Shown piece after piece: positions 55,722 through 64,000 of a stretch of DNA of 64,000 bases (its first letter is position 1; each line of letters opens with the position of its first letter). The position numbers and the translations under genes were made by a program. Origin of the DNA: Roseiarcus sp963781895 (GTDB lineage Bacteria; Pseudomonadota; Alphaproteobacteria; Rhizobiales; Beijerinckiaceae); NCBI GenBank assembly GCA_963781895.1, contig CAWAIM010000004.1, forward strand, positions 6,656 through 70,655, given 5' to 3'. A model generated the notes under the pieces. It was not told the DNA's origin, did no database searches, and saw only the letters and a list, made by a program, of their open reading frames with translations.

Positions 55722-56324
55722 GATCGTGTTCGTGGCCGTGATGGCGGTCGTGTTCGGAATGGCGATGCGCTCCGAATGGTCGTGTCGCTCGTGGCCGTGA
55801 TCGGCATGATCGTGCTGATGCGAATGGCCGTGGCGGCCATGATGATGGTCGTGGCCGTGACCATCTCCATGGGCTTCGTGCGCGCTCGCCTCGGCCTGCA
55901 CATAGGCGCCGCCTTCGGGATTGAACGGCGCCTCGAGCGCGATCACGCGCGCCCCGAGGCCCCGGATCATCGCCTCGATCACGGGATCGCGCCGGATCCG
56001 CAGCGCCTTCGGCGTCAGCTCGGTCGGCAGGTGGCGGTTGCCCAGATGCCAGGCGACACGGGTCAGCGCCAGCGCGTCCGCGGCCCGGACTTCCGCGAGC
56101 GGTTCGGGCGCCGCGACCACCTCGACGATGCGCCCGTCCTCGAGCCTCAACCCGTCGCCGCCGCGCAGCATCGCCGCTTCGGCCAGGTCGAGCAGGAACT
56201 CGAGGCCGCCGACGCCTTTCATCGCGAAGCGGCGGCGATAGCGCTCGTCGAAATCGAGCACCACGCTGTCGGCCGGCGCGCCCGACCAGGCGCCGGCGGG
56301 GATGACCGTGTCGGCCCGCAGCAT
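55711..56324 (-). CDS. ureE: Urease accessory nickel chaperone UreE, frame broken near 55772
   Basis: About 204 residues. The first domain has DSVVLDFDERYRRRFAMKGV and GLEFLLDLAEAAMLRGGDGL. The nickel-binding domain has AWHLGNRHLPTELT and VIEAMIRGLGARVIALEAPFNPEGGAY. A long His-rich tail binds nickel (HGHDHHHGRHGHSHQHDHAD). Near 55772 the His pattern moves to another frame and ends HEHDHGH-stop at 55711. As given, the frame instead runs into ureF and predicts a UreEF fusion; one missing base explains this. Start ATG at 56324. rnpB lies 87 bases upstream. Confidence 0.88.
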
Positions 56325-56410
56325 GTTCGCCTTTCCGCGGCCTTCGACCGCCGCTTGATCGCCAATCCGTTTCCCCTCGCGCCGCGTTTGAACGCGGAGC
56401 GATAGGGAAC

Positions 56411-56815
<405 letters not shown>

Positions 56816-57064
56816 AAGGGGATAAGCTCGGACCGAGCGCGGGGCAAGGACAATCGCGTTCCACGCAAAATGGCCGGGATACGCGTCCCCGAGGGCGAGG
56901 TCCCCGAGGCTCGCCACGGAGGGTCGTTCATTGCAGCTTCACCGAGATTATGGGATTGTACAGGCAAGCGGGGCCTGCCCGCCCGCGCGGACGCCGCCAC
57001 CGCGGAATCGAATTCAAGCGGACTTTACCGCCGACTTGGGCGAGAGGGATTGGAGAACATTCGT

Positions 57065-57373
57065 ATGACCAGAGTCCTTGCGCTTTCGCTGGCTCTCGCC
57101 GCCGCCGTGTCGGTCGCGGGCTGCGAGACCCCCCAGCAATCAAACGCCTTGGGCGGCGCCGTGATCGGCGGCGCCGGCGGCGCGTTGGTCGGCTCGGCGC
57201 TGTCCCATGGCAGCGCCGGAGGCGCGATCGCCGGAGGCGCGATCGGCGCTGCGACGGGGGCGATGCTCGGCTCCGCAGCGACGCCGCCCGGGGCCTATTA
57301 CGGCGGTCCGGGTCGTTGCGCCCAATGGGCCTATGATTACAACGGAAATCGCGTCTGCACCGCATTCTACTGA
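57065..57373 (+). CDS. Glycine-zipper lipoprotein (17 kDa surface antigen-like)
   Basis: 102 residues. A lipoprotein signal ends with SVAGCE (lipobox Cys at residue 20). A glycine zipper follows (GGAVIGGAGGALVGSALSHG, GAIAGGAIGAATGAMLGS), and the C-terminus CAQWAYDYNGNRVCTAFY has a Cys pair. Similar small outer membrane lipoproteins are common in Hyphomicrobiales. An amidase gene follows in the same direction 125 bases later. Confidence 0.88.
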   Translation: MTRVLALSLALAAAVSVAGCETPQQSNALGGAVIGGAGGALVGSALSHGSAGGAIAGGAIGAATGAMLGSAATPPGAYYGGPGRCAQWAYDYNGNRVCTAFY

Positions 57374-57498
57374 TCTTACGGGCATTGAGGACGGCGCGCC
57401 GCCAGGAGCGCGCGAGCCGTCCTCGCCCAACGCGCCGATCCGCGGCGCCCTTCCATTCCCTTCTCCCACAGCCAGAGGGAATCGGTTAGACCCGACTA

Positions 57499-58266
57499 AT
57501 GTCGCACGCGCGCCCTCCCGACAGCCCGCTCGCCCGACGCTTCATCGCCTCGCCCAACCACGGCCCGCGCCGTGGCCATGTCCGGCCGAATTGCGTCATT
57601 CTGCACTACACTGGCATGTCGAGCGGCGAGTCGGCGCTGAAGCTGCTCCTGGATCCGGCTTCCGAAGTCTCGGCGCATTATTTCATCTGGGAAGACGGCG
57701 CGGTCGATCAGCTGGTGGCCGAAAGCGAGCGCGCGTGGCATGCAGGGCGGGCGTACTGGAAGGGCGAGAGCGATCTCAACTCCGCCTCGATTGGTGTCGA
57801 AATTGTCAATCCCGGCCACGACGGCGGCTCACCCCCCTTTCCGGAACGTCAGATCGCGGCGACGATCGCGCTCGCGCGCGAGCTCTGCTCGCGCTGGACG
57901 ATCGCGCCCGAGCGGGTGCTGGCCCATTCGGACGTCGCGCCGGCGCGCAAGCGTGATCCGGGCGAGGCCTTCCCGTGGGATAGGCTGTGGCGCGGCGGAG
58001 TCGGCTGCTGGACCGAACCCGCTCCTTTGACCGGCGGCCCTATTGTCGGCCACGAGGAGGAAGGTCCGCCGGTGCGCGCGCTGCAGGCGATGTTGGCGCT
58101 TTACGGCTATGGCGTGGAACTCACCGGGATCTACGACCGTCAGACGCGCTGCGTCGTCACTGCTTTCCAGCGTCATTTCCGTCCCGAGCGGATTGACGGC
58201 GAAGCGGACCCCTCGACCGTGGCGACGCTGAAGGCGTTGATCGCGCGGCTGGGCCAGGGCGCGTAA
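57499..58266 (+). CDS. N-acetylmuramoyl-L-alanine amidase with PG-binding domain (AmiD/AmpD-like)
   Basis: 255 residues. The Amidase_2 domain has CVILHYTGM (zinc His), SAHYFIWEDGAVDQLVAE, ASIGVEIVNPGHDG and LAHSDVAPARKRDPG (second His and Asp/Lys). A peptidoglycan-binding domain follows at about 185-250 (RALQAMLALYGYGVELTGIY). It cuts the bond between MurNAc and L-Ala in cell wall fragments. No clear signal peptide, so it may act in recycling in the cytosol. Confidence 0.94.
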   Translation: MSHARPPDSPLARRFIASPNHGPRRGHVRPNCVILHYTGMSSGESALKLLLDPASEVSAHYFIWEDGAVDQLVAESERAWHAGRAYWKGESDLNSASIGVEIVNPGHDGGSPPFPERQIAATIALARELCSRWTIAPERVLAHSDVAPARKRDPGEAFPWDRLWRGGVGCWTEPAPLTGGPIVGHEEEGPPVRALQAMLALYGYGVELTGIYDRQTRCVVTAFQRHFRPERIDGEADPSTVATLKALIARLGQGA

Positions 58267-58282
58267 CGAAATTCAGGCGCTT

Positions 58283-58306
58283 GGCGGTTCGCCGCCATTT
58301 TCGCTT
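58283..58306 (+). terminator. Terminator after the amidase gene
   Basis: GGCGG-TTCG-CCGCC stem-loop followed by ATTTTCGCTTTT, 16 bases after the stop codon. It has the stem and T-rich tail of an intrinsic terminator. The remaining bases to 58557 show no gene. Confidence 0.65.
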
Positions 58307-58557
58307 TTGGCTCAATCGGCGCGGCGGAAAGGCGCTGTTTGGTCCGACGGCGACCCGCTTCTGCTCGATGCACAGCATATTATCCCGTTCGACGACGAAG
58401 GGAACGAAGGACGAACCTTATTCAGCCGTTTCGACGGCGAAGCGCGCGCTGGGGCCCTCTCGATGGACCTCGGCCAGCCGGTTTGCTCAAGCGCCGATCA
58501 ATTTCTCTTTCGCCAGGGGCAATCGCCCTCGAGCCCGCAGCGGGGCGCTGGCGGCGC

Positions 58558-59541
58558 CTAGCCACACGGATTCTCGAGCTTGGCGCTCCCCGCCAAACCG
58601 TTGCAAGTCACGAGCGTCAACCAATTTCGGAAAAGCCGTTCGGCGTGCTCCGTCCAGCCAGATTGGCGCATGCCTTTCGACAAGATCAAATCCAAATGTT
58701 GGGTCCAAATCGCGCGGCGTTCCTTGGCGACAGTTTCTCTCAACGCTTCCAGCCGTCCGACCGTCTCAACATCAAAATAGCCCTCGGGTATTCGAGGATA
58801 GTCTTCACGCTCATGCGAAAGGAAGCGGAGAACGTCGCGGCGATATTCCCGCGACAGCGTTCCTGCGTCATATTCCGGATGGCCTTGACAACATATGAAA
58901 ACGCTCGGCTCACGTCGCCAAAAGACGTCCAAGCCGACGGTCTTTGACCATGAAGAGACGGTATACCCTCGCCGTTCAACATCCTCGCGAGCCAGACCAT
59001 TATATCTAGAATGCGGAACCAGAACCCTGTCAGGCGACCCACGCATTAACCAGTCATCTGCGGTCGTTGTAAAACTGTAGACGCCGCTAATCTTTTCCGG
59101 CGCGCGGCGTCTCTCGATACCGTCAAGATGCAGCGCGACGCCGTGCGCCGCGAGGCACGACCAAAGAGCCGATGCCGTATGTTCACGCGCCCAATCGACA
59201 AGTCTTGTAAATTCGCTCCAATATGATTCATCCTTCAATGAACTTGCGCGTGGCTCCGCGCCCGTCACGATCAGCAGATCAGCGCCGCGAGCGTATAAGA
59301 CGCTTATGTCGTCGTGCGTTCGCTCGAGGTAGCCGCGCGCCCTCTCGCTGCGTGAAATTCCGCGTAATGTGTATCTGCGCATTCGGGTGCGTCGATCGCC
59401 GACGCATGCGCCAACGAGCCGCCCGAACTGCTCCCACGTCGGGACCAACGCCTGATCCGACATATTGTTGACGAACGCGATTTCGATTTCGTCGCCAGTC
59501 GATTGGCCGAACATCGCTTCGAAGTAAGACTCAGGATACAT
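58558..59541 (-). CDS. metA: Homoserine O-acyltransferase MetA (succinyl/acetyl)
   Basis: 327 residues of the MetA (HTS) family, which acylates homoserine in methionine synthesis. The catalytic Cys129 is in LWSCLAAHGVALHLDG, and the His-Glu pair H221/E223 is in CCQGHPEYDA. It has PHSRYNG and LVPTWEQFG regions. Whether it uses acetyl- or succinyl-CoA depends on one active-site residue, which I cannot settle by eye; pairing with MetY favours acetyl. It overlaps the metY stop by 11 bases. Confidence 0.93.
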   Translation of the reverse strand: MYPESYFEAMFGQSTGDEIEIAFVNNMSDQALVPTWEQFGRLVGACVGDRRTRMRRYTLRGISRSERARGYLERTHDDISVLYARGADLLIVTGAEPRASSLKDESYWSEFTRLVDWAREHTASALWSCLAAHGVALHLDGIERRRAPEKISGVYSFTTTADDWLMRGSPDRVLVPHSRYNGLAREDVERRGYTVSSWSKTVGLDVFWRREPSVFICCQGHPEYDAGTLSREYRRDVLRFLSHEREDYPRIPEGYFDVETVGRLEALRETVAKERRAIWTQHLDLILSKGMRQSGWTEHAERLFRNWLTLVTCNGLAGSAKLENPCG

Positions 59542-60871
59542 TGGAAATTACCCCTTCTGCGACGATTTCCCGGGCGGCTGTCTGTTGGGGGAGCCGTAAC
59601 GCCGCAGCACTGAGGGCATGGTCAATATCTGCGACGATGTCATCGACGTGCTCGATGCCGATGCTCAGCCGAATCAATTCAGGAGTGACTCCGGCCTTGG
59701 CCTGTTCTGACGGCGACATCTGCCTGTGCGTGGTGGAGGCAGGATGGCAGGCCAGCGACTTCGCATCGCCGATGTTCACGAGACGCTTGATCAGGCGAAG
59801 CTCGTCATAAAACGCTTTGCCTGCCGCGAGCCCGCCCTTGAGTCCGAAAGCCAACATCGACGGCGCGCGGCCGTTCAAATACTTCACCACAAGCGGATAA
59901 AAGACGCTGTCCGGAAAGCCGTGGTAACTGACCCAGGCGACACGAGGGTCGGCGAGAAGAAACTCCGCCACCTTGCGCGCATTATCCGTGCAGCGTTCGA
60001 CCCGTAGCGCGACCGTTTCGACACCCTGCAAAAGGAGAAAGGCGGAAATCGGCGCAAGAACAGCGCCCATGGTGCGTTGATAGACGCTGCGAGCCCGCGC
60101 GATATAGGCGCTCTTTCCAAAATGGTCCGCGTAGACGAGCCCGTGGTACGACGCGTCCGGCTCGGTGAACATCGGAAAGCGCGCGGCGTGTTCCTTCCAA
60201 GGGAATTGCCCGCTGTCGACGATCATGCCTCCGAGCGTCGTCCCGTGGCCGCCCAGGAACTTCGTCAAGGAATGGACCACAATGTCCGCGCCATATTCAA
60301 TTGGCCTGAGCAGGACCGGAGTGGCGACGGTATTATCTATTATCAACGGCACGCCATGTGAGTGCGCTATTCCGGCCAGCGCCTCGACGTCGCAGACGTT
60401 GCCCGCGGGATTGCCGACGCTCTCGCAGAAGATCGCCCGGGTGCTGTCGTCCAGCGCCTCCGCCATATCCTGAGGCTTTTCGCTCGCGGCGAAGCGGACG
60501 TTCACCCCCTGTCGCGGGAGAACATGCGCGAGAAGCGTGTGAGTGGTTCCGTAGAGCGTCGGCGCGGCGACGATGGTTCCGCCGTGGTCGGCGACATTGG
60601 CGAAAGCGCAATACAAAGCCGCCTGTCCGGTCGCGGCGCTGAGCGCGCCCACGCCGCCTTCGAGCTCGGCTATGCGCTTTTCGAGCACCGCGGTCGTCGG
60701 ATTGGCTATTCGACTGTAGCGGTATCCTTCCGCCTCGAGGTCGAACAAAGCCGCCGCATGATCGGCGTTGTCGAACTCGTACGCGACGGTCTGATAAATG
60801 GGCACGGCCACGGACTTCGTGGTCGGATCGCCATCGTAGCCGCCATGGACGGCTATCGTCTCCGCTCGCAT
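59531..60871 (-). CDS. metY: O-acetylhomoserine sulfhydrylase (MetY-like)
   Basis: 446-residue PLP enzyme of the Cys/Met metabolism family. The PLP lysine is K204 in VVHSLTKFLGGHGT, with AYEFDNADHAAALFDLEAEG, RYSRIANPTTAVLEKR, SAATGQAALYCAF and SLACHPASTTHRQMS as family marks. It makes homocysteine from O-acetylhomoserine and sulfide. The ATG at 60871 was preferred since MRAETIAVHGG matches the family start. It is first in metY-metA. The leader (60872-61084) has a GGTCC/GGACC pair at 60941/60989 but I cannot recognise a SAM riboswitch. Confidence 0.93.
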   Translation of the reverse strand: MRAETIAVHGGYDGDPTTKSVAVPIYQTVAYEFDNADHAAALFDLEAEGYRYSRIANPTTAVLEKRIAELEGGVGALSAATGQAALYCAFANVADHGGTIVAAPTLYGTTHTLLAHVLPRQGVNVRFAASEKPQDMAEALDDSTRAIFCESVGNPAGNVCDVEALAGIAHSHGVPLIIDNTVATPVLLRPIEYGADIVVHSLTKFLGGHGTTLGGMIVDSGQFPWKEHAARFPMFTEPDASYHGLVYADHFGKSAYIARARSVYQRTMGAVLAPISAFLLLQGVETVALRVERCTDNARKVAEFLLADPRVAWVSYHGFPDSVFYPLVVKYLNGRAPSMLAFGLKGGLAAGKAFYDELRLIKRLVNIGDAKSLACHPASTTHRQMSPSEQAKAGVTPELIRLSIGIEHVDDIVADIDHALSAAALRLPQQTAAREIVAEGVISNVS

Positions 60872-61084
60872 CGCCCCACCCGCTGTTTGCCGGACCGAAT
60901 GCTCTCCTTGTAGCTGTGCGTCATCCGCCGAGCCGAGGGAGGTCCCCATCCCTGAAGCTCACGGAAGACGCCGAGCGCGGCCGTCCCTGGACCACTATAG
61001 ACGAATTTCTCTTTCAGCGCGAGCATAACTCATCGATAGTGAGCGGCGTCATCCCTATGGTGGGATTGTGAAGAGGCCAGCCAC

Positions 61085-62416
61085 GTGACGCCGCCTCGCT
61101 TGAGGGATGACCCAGATTCGGAATGGGGACGCTTCATGTTGTTCTATCGACTTAAGAATGTTCTTAAAGATCGACTTAGAACAGTCTGGTGGTTCCTGAA
61201 GACACTTCCGAATAAACTTGTTTTATATGGCGCACGCAGACTCCACCAAATGTTCCCATCGAGCTCGTTGATAGCCACAGAAAGCATTTATCCGCCAACC
61301 AACCTATGCCGGTCAACAGCTCATTGGATGGCGATGACTGGAGAGAACGTTGGCGCAAAATTGATTAAAGTCGATGCGGCTTGTGTTGTGCCAAATCCGC
61401 TTCCGAAAACGCCCAGCGGTCGGATCAGACAACAATTGGCTATGGACCGTATTTACAAATGGCCGGAAACGTTCGTCGTAACGGTTCCGAATGGTCGTGT
61501 TTGGGGCTCCGGTTACGTCATTACACCTGATGACCAATTATTGGATGACGTATCTGTGGATTTTCGAGCTCAGAGGTGGACTTTATATCCCAAAACTTCA
61601 TCGATCGTTCGTTACTGGAGATATCAGAACCTCGCCGAGTATAAGGGGCGGGTCGCGGTCCTGGCGACTGACGGCGCGGACATTTACTACCATTGGTTTT
61701 TCCAACTGTTACCGCGTTTTGAGCTCATCCGACGCGCTGGTATTGACATCAATAGCATTGATTATTTCGTCGTCAATGACGCTTCGAAATCATTTCAACG
61801 GGACTCGATAAAGGCGCTCGGCATCGATCCAAATAAGATCATAGAATCGTCCAAGGTCCCCTATTTGAGAGCTCATGACCTTATCGTCCCGTCAATACCT
61901 ATTGGCGGTGGTTGCTACTGGCCGTGGATGTGTGAATTCCTCAGAGCCACGTTCCTTGGGAAGGGCGCCGGCGGAAGAAAGGGCAAAGTTGGTCGACGTG
62001 TATATATTAGCCGAGGGTTAGCCTCATATCGGCGGGTCCTGAACGAAGCCGATGTTATTCAACTCTTGCGACAGCACGGTTTTGAAGAAATCAAGTTCGA
62101 ACAATTATCCATGTGGGAGCAGGCGGAAGCGATGGCTTCGTGCGAAGCCGTCGTCGCCCCGCACGGCGCTGGATTGAGTAATATTGTATTCTGTTCTCCT
62201 GGGACCAAAATTATTGAGATATTCTCGCCGGAATTGGTTAGCGGATTATTCTGGAAACTCAGCAATCAACTTAGTTTGGATTACTATTATATTTTAGGGA
62301 TGGGTCCACCTGCGACACTCATGGAAAATTATCAGCAATCATGGAATTCCAGAGTTGATATAACTGTTGATTTGGCGGTTCTTCGCGAGGCGCTTGAACT
62401 CGCGAAAGTACTGTAA
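61085..62416 (+). CDS. GT61-family (DUF563) glycosyltransferase
   Basis: 443 residues from GTG 61085; ATG 61136 is an equally good start. The central YYHWFFQLLPRFELIRRAGI, RRVYISRGLASYRRVLNE, and VVAPHGAGLSNIVFCSPGTKIIEIF are signatures of DUF563/GT61. It probably adds sugars to a surface polysaccharide. Its base composition and codon use are much more AT-rich than the neighbours (AAT, TAT and ATT codons are common). It sits beside insertion elements, which suggests acquisition by transfer. Confidence 0.88.
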   Translation: MTPPRLRDDPDSEWGRFMLFYRLKNVLKDRLRTVWWFLKTLPNKLVLYGARRLHQMFPSSSLIATESIYPPTNLCRSTAHWMAMTGENVGAKLIKVDAACVVPNPLPKTPSGRIRQQLAMDRIYKWPETFVVTVPNGRVWGSGYVITPDDQLLDDVSVDFRAQRWTLYPKTSSIVRYWRYQNLAEYKGRVAVLATDGADIYYHWFFQLLPRFELIRRAGIDINSIDYFVVNDASKSFQRDSIKALGIDPNKIIESSKVPYLRAHDLIVPSIPIGGGCYWPWMCEFLRATFLGKGAGGRKGKVGRRVYISRGLASYRRVLNEADVIQLLRQHGFEEIKFEQLSMWEQAEAMASCEAVVAPHGAGLSNIVFCSPGTKIIEIFSPELVSGLFWKLSNQLSLDYYYILGMGPPATLMENYQQSWNSRVDITVDLAVLREALELAKVL

Positions 62417-62573
62417 TAGGAAGCTTCTCAGCGGCTCAACCTGCACTGATCTAAACTCGCGCTCAGGCTATCGTGCGTGCTCAAAAAAATCTCCACAGGT
62501 TGCTCCGAGCTCCGCAATGTCGCGGACCCACTGGAATTGAGTACTATTAAGGCTAGAAGTTTGTCCGGGAACA

Positions 62574-62740
62574 TCATCTGGAATTGCATAGTTTTTGCGT
62601 CATGAGGCGGATAGAGGCGAGCTTGAGGAAGGCGAGCGCCTTGCGATTGAGGCACTCCCAATCCTTGGCGAGCCTTCGGCATCGTGCGAGCCAGGCGAAG
62701 GTTCGCTCGACGATCCATCGTTTGGGCAAGACGACGAAGC
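62574..62740 (-). pseudogene. C-terminal fragment of IS5-type transposase, cut by IS66-type element
   Basis: About 55 codons encode RWIVERTFAWLARCRRLAKD and ALAFLKLASIRLMTQKL before TGA at 62574, the C-terminus of an IS5-group DDE transposase. The reading stops exactly where the IS66-like left end begins (62741). The other part of the gene would lie past the right end of the element, outside the window. No function. Confidence 0.8.
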
Positions 62741-62824
62741 GTAAGCGCTGTTTTGACCCCGCCTTCCTCGGCCAGGCGTGATCTGGCAGATTCCGATCTC
62801 CGATTTTGAGATCGTCACGTGGTT

Positions 62825-63222
62825 ATGCTTGACCATAAGCTTGAGCCGAAGCCGAACGCCGGGCGTCGGATCGAGGTGTTCACGGGGACGGGCGCCGTCG
62901 TCGGTGGTCGTCCGACGAGAAAGCTCGGATTCTCGAAGAGACAGTGGTGGCGGGGGCCGTGGTGTCCGAGGTTGCGCGGCGTCACGGGATCAGCTCGCAG
63001 CAGCTATTTGGGTGGCGAAGGGCGGCTCGGATGCGTGCGATCGAGAGAGCGGGCGCGTCTGGCTTTGCGCCCGTGATGCTGGAGGCGCCGGCGGAAAAGC
63101 CGAGACCGTCGGACGGAGCGGTCTTGGAGATCATCGTCGGCGCGATGGTCGCTCGCGTTCCGTTGACCGCTGACGGCGTGACGCGGGCGAGGATCGTTCG
63201 CGCGCTGAAAGCGGCGTCATGA
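62825..63222 (+). CDS. tnpA: IS66 accessory protein TnpA, frame broken near 62890
   Basis: About 130 residues. MLDHKLEPKPNAGRRIEVFT in the first frame is followed, after a change near 62886-62895 that needs one added base, by RRRRWSSDEKARILEETVV and then VVSEVARRHGISSQQLFGWR. The latter is the helix-turn-helix of the IS66 TnpA (IS3-like OrfA) family. The stop overlaps the tnpB start. The break may be a consensus error or an inactive copy. Confidence 0.82.
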
Positions 63223-63572
63223 TCGTTCCGTCCTCGGGCGTGAAGGTTCTGATCGCGATGAAGCCGGTCGATTTCCGGAAGGGGATGGACGGGCTCGCCG
63301 CGGTCGTTCGCGAAACGCTGGGCGCGAACCCGTTCGGCGGGGTGATCTATGTCTTCGGCTCCAAACGCGCGGATCGGGTGAAGTTGTTGTTCTGGGATGG
63401 CACGGGCCTGGTTCTGGCGACCAAGCGTCTCGAACGGGGCTCGTTTCGCTGGCCGTCGTTGCGCGAGGGGGTGATGCGGCTGACGCCTGGGCAACTTTCC
63501 GCGCTGTTGGAGGGTTTGGATTGGGTGCGGGTGCGCGGAGTTCGAACGCCCGCGCCGACGGCGGTTTCGTGA
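63219..63572 (+). CDS. tnpB: IS66 accessory protein TnpB (Orf2)
   Basis: 117 residues. VKVLIAMKPVDFRKGMDGLA, VYVFGSKRADRVKLLFWDGTG (here IYVFGSKRADRVK) and KRLERGSFRWP are the conserved TnpB signatures. It is needed for transposition in this family, with unclear molecular role. ATG overlaps the tnpA stop by 4 bases. Confidence 0.97.
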   Translation: MIVPSSGVKVLIAMKPVDFRKGMDGLAAVVRETLGANPFGGVIYVFGSKRADRVKLLFWDGTGLVLATKRLERGSFRWPSLREGVMRLTPGQLSALLEGLDWVRVRGVRTPAPTAVS

Positions 63573-63629
63573 TTGGAGAGACGATATTTTCCGGGTGACT
63601 CCGACGAGCGGAAATGATTCCGTCAGGCC

Positions 63630-64000
63630 ATGGCGACGCCTCCTGATTCGCTTCCCGACGATGCAAGACCGCTCAAGGCGTTGCTCGTCGCCGCGCGCGA
63701 CGAGAACGAGCGCCTGATCGCCATCATCAAGGAGCTTCAGCGTCATCGCTTCGGCCCGCGATCGGAGAAGATCGATCCGGACCAACTCGCGCTCATGCTG
63801 GAGGATATCGAGCAATCGATCGCCGCCGGCGAGGCGAAGGCCGAGGTGGAAGGCCAGGCCGAGGACAAGTCGACGAACGCCTCCCTCCGGCGTAAGCGCC
63901 AAATCAATCGCGGCGCGCTGCCCAAACATTTGCCGCGCGAGGAGGTCGTCGTCGATCTCACCGACAAGGGCTGCCCGTGCTGTGGCGGTCTCCGGGTCAA
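63630..64000 (+). CDS. tnpC: IS66 transposase TnpC, N-terminal part (cut by window edge)
   Basis: About 123 codons are visible. The leucine-rich coiled coil region (ENERLIAIIKELQRHRFGPR, SEKIDPDQLALMLEDIEQ) and the zinc-finger start (DLTDKGCPCCGGLRV) are typical of the IS66 transposase N-terminus. The DDE catalytic domain lies beyond the window. ATG at 63630, 57 bases after tnpB. Confidence 0.93.
   Translation, partial: MATPPDSLPDDARPLKALLVAARDENERLIAIIKELQRHRFGPRSEKIDPDQLALMLEDIEQSIAAGEAKAEVEGQAEDKSTNASLRRKRQINRGALPKHLPREEVVVDLTDKGCPCCGGLRV

Larger units (their letters stand above)
62741..64000 (+). mobile_element. IS66-family insertion sequence, left part (right end outside window)
   Basis: It begins with GTAAGCGCTGTTTTGACCCC, which resembles the GTAAGCG terminus usual for IS66 elements. 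The three genes tnpA, tnpB and tnpC are in order on the plus strand. The element lies within an IS5-type transposase gene. A direct repeat of 8 bases (GACGAAGC at 62733-62740) would be expected at the other end. Confidence 0.85.

Noticed and set aside
55023..56324. A natural UreE-UreF fusion
   Set aside because: The His-rich tail continues in the other frame to a stop overlapping the ureF start, which favours two genes and one lost base.
60872..61084. Possible SAM riboswitch upstream of metY
   Set aside because: A GGTCC/GGACC pair exists, but I find no SAM-I, SAM-II or SAM/SAH core motif; a covariance model search would be needed.

Overview
The window looks like one chromosomal segment of a GC-rich alphaproteobacterium, most likely a Hyphomicrobiales/Beijerinckiaceae-type autotroph or methylotroph. 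Signs are a red-type (form IC) RuBisCO operon with CbbX, an AroK-AroB fusion, HflKC-DegP, CpaA/Flp, ihfB-lapA, DUF1491 and DUF5330 genes, a CIRCE-controlled groESL operon, and a palindromic intergenic repeat of a kind common in that order. Genus-level assignment is inference.

Layout. 1-5.2 kb: Calvin cycle operon cbbF-cbbP-cbbL-cbbS-cbbX (minus strand) with divergent cbbR. 5.4-7.2 kb: B12-type radical SAM protein. 7.8-8.3 kb: tRNA-Gly and a BigR/SqrR-like ArsR regulator. 8.35-16.6 kb (minus): M19 dipeptidase, DegP, DUF2065, HflC, HflK, CorC-like transporter, AroKB. 16.8-21.8 kb (plus): EF-G-like GTPase, NDUFA9-like protein, IhfB, LapA, ornithine cyclodeaminase-like protein. 21.9-24 kb (minus): CpaA, Flp pilin, DUF1491, peptidoglycan-binding membrane protein. 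24.3-30.3 kb: DUF5330, SufE, mannitol dehydrogenase family, an ABC permease remnant, an RHH regulator with PHB-depolymerase-like esterase, GlcG, an isocitrate lyase/PEP mutase-like protein. 30.4-35.3 kb (minus): DUF1810, CspA, GroEL/GroES, Gnd. 35.7-53.1 kb: cell-envelope region with OmpA protein, caspase-SEL1-PG-binding protein, collagen-like secreted protein, M23 peptidase, a partial type VI secretion module (PppA, TagF, TssM, TssL, TssK, FHA/TagH), a 47-codon ORF and a membrane pentapeptide-repeat protein. 53-54.3 kb: diverged tandem duplication. 54.4-56.8 kb (minus): ureE-F-G and RNase P RNA. 57-60.9 kb: glycine-zipper lipoprotein, amidase, metY-metA. 61-64 kb: AT-richer GT61 glycosyltransferase and an IS66-type element inserted in an IS5-type transposase gene.

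Two features stand out. First, at 36-53 kb T6SS membrane/baseplate parts (TssK/L/M) and post-translational control parts (PppA, FHA, TagF) lie with a caspase-like protein, an M23 endopeptidase and a pentapeptide-repeat membrane protein, but no sheath, tube, spike or ClpV gene is visible. Second, at least a dozen otherwise well-conserved genes (EF-G-like, DUF5330, collagen-like, M23, tssM twice, tssL, tssK, pentapeptide twice, ureE, IS66 tnpA) are each broken by a one-base frame change, mostly in the apparent single-base-insertion sense. Consensus errors in the assembly are the simplest explanation, but real decay or slippage cannot be excluded without reads. For these genes I give the coordinates of the whole conserved gene and state where the frame changes.
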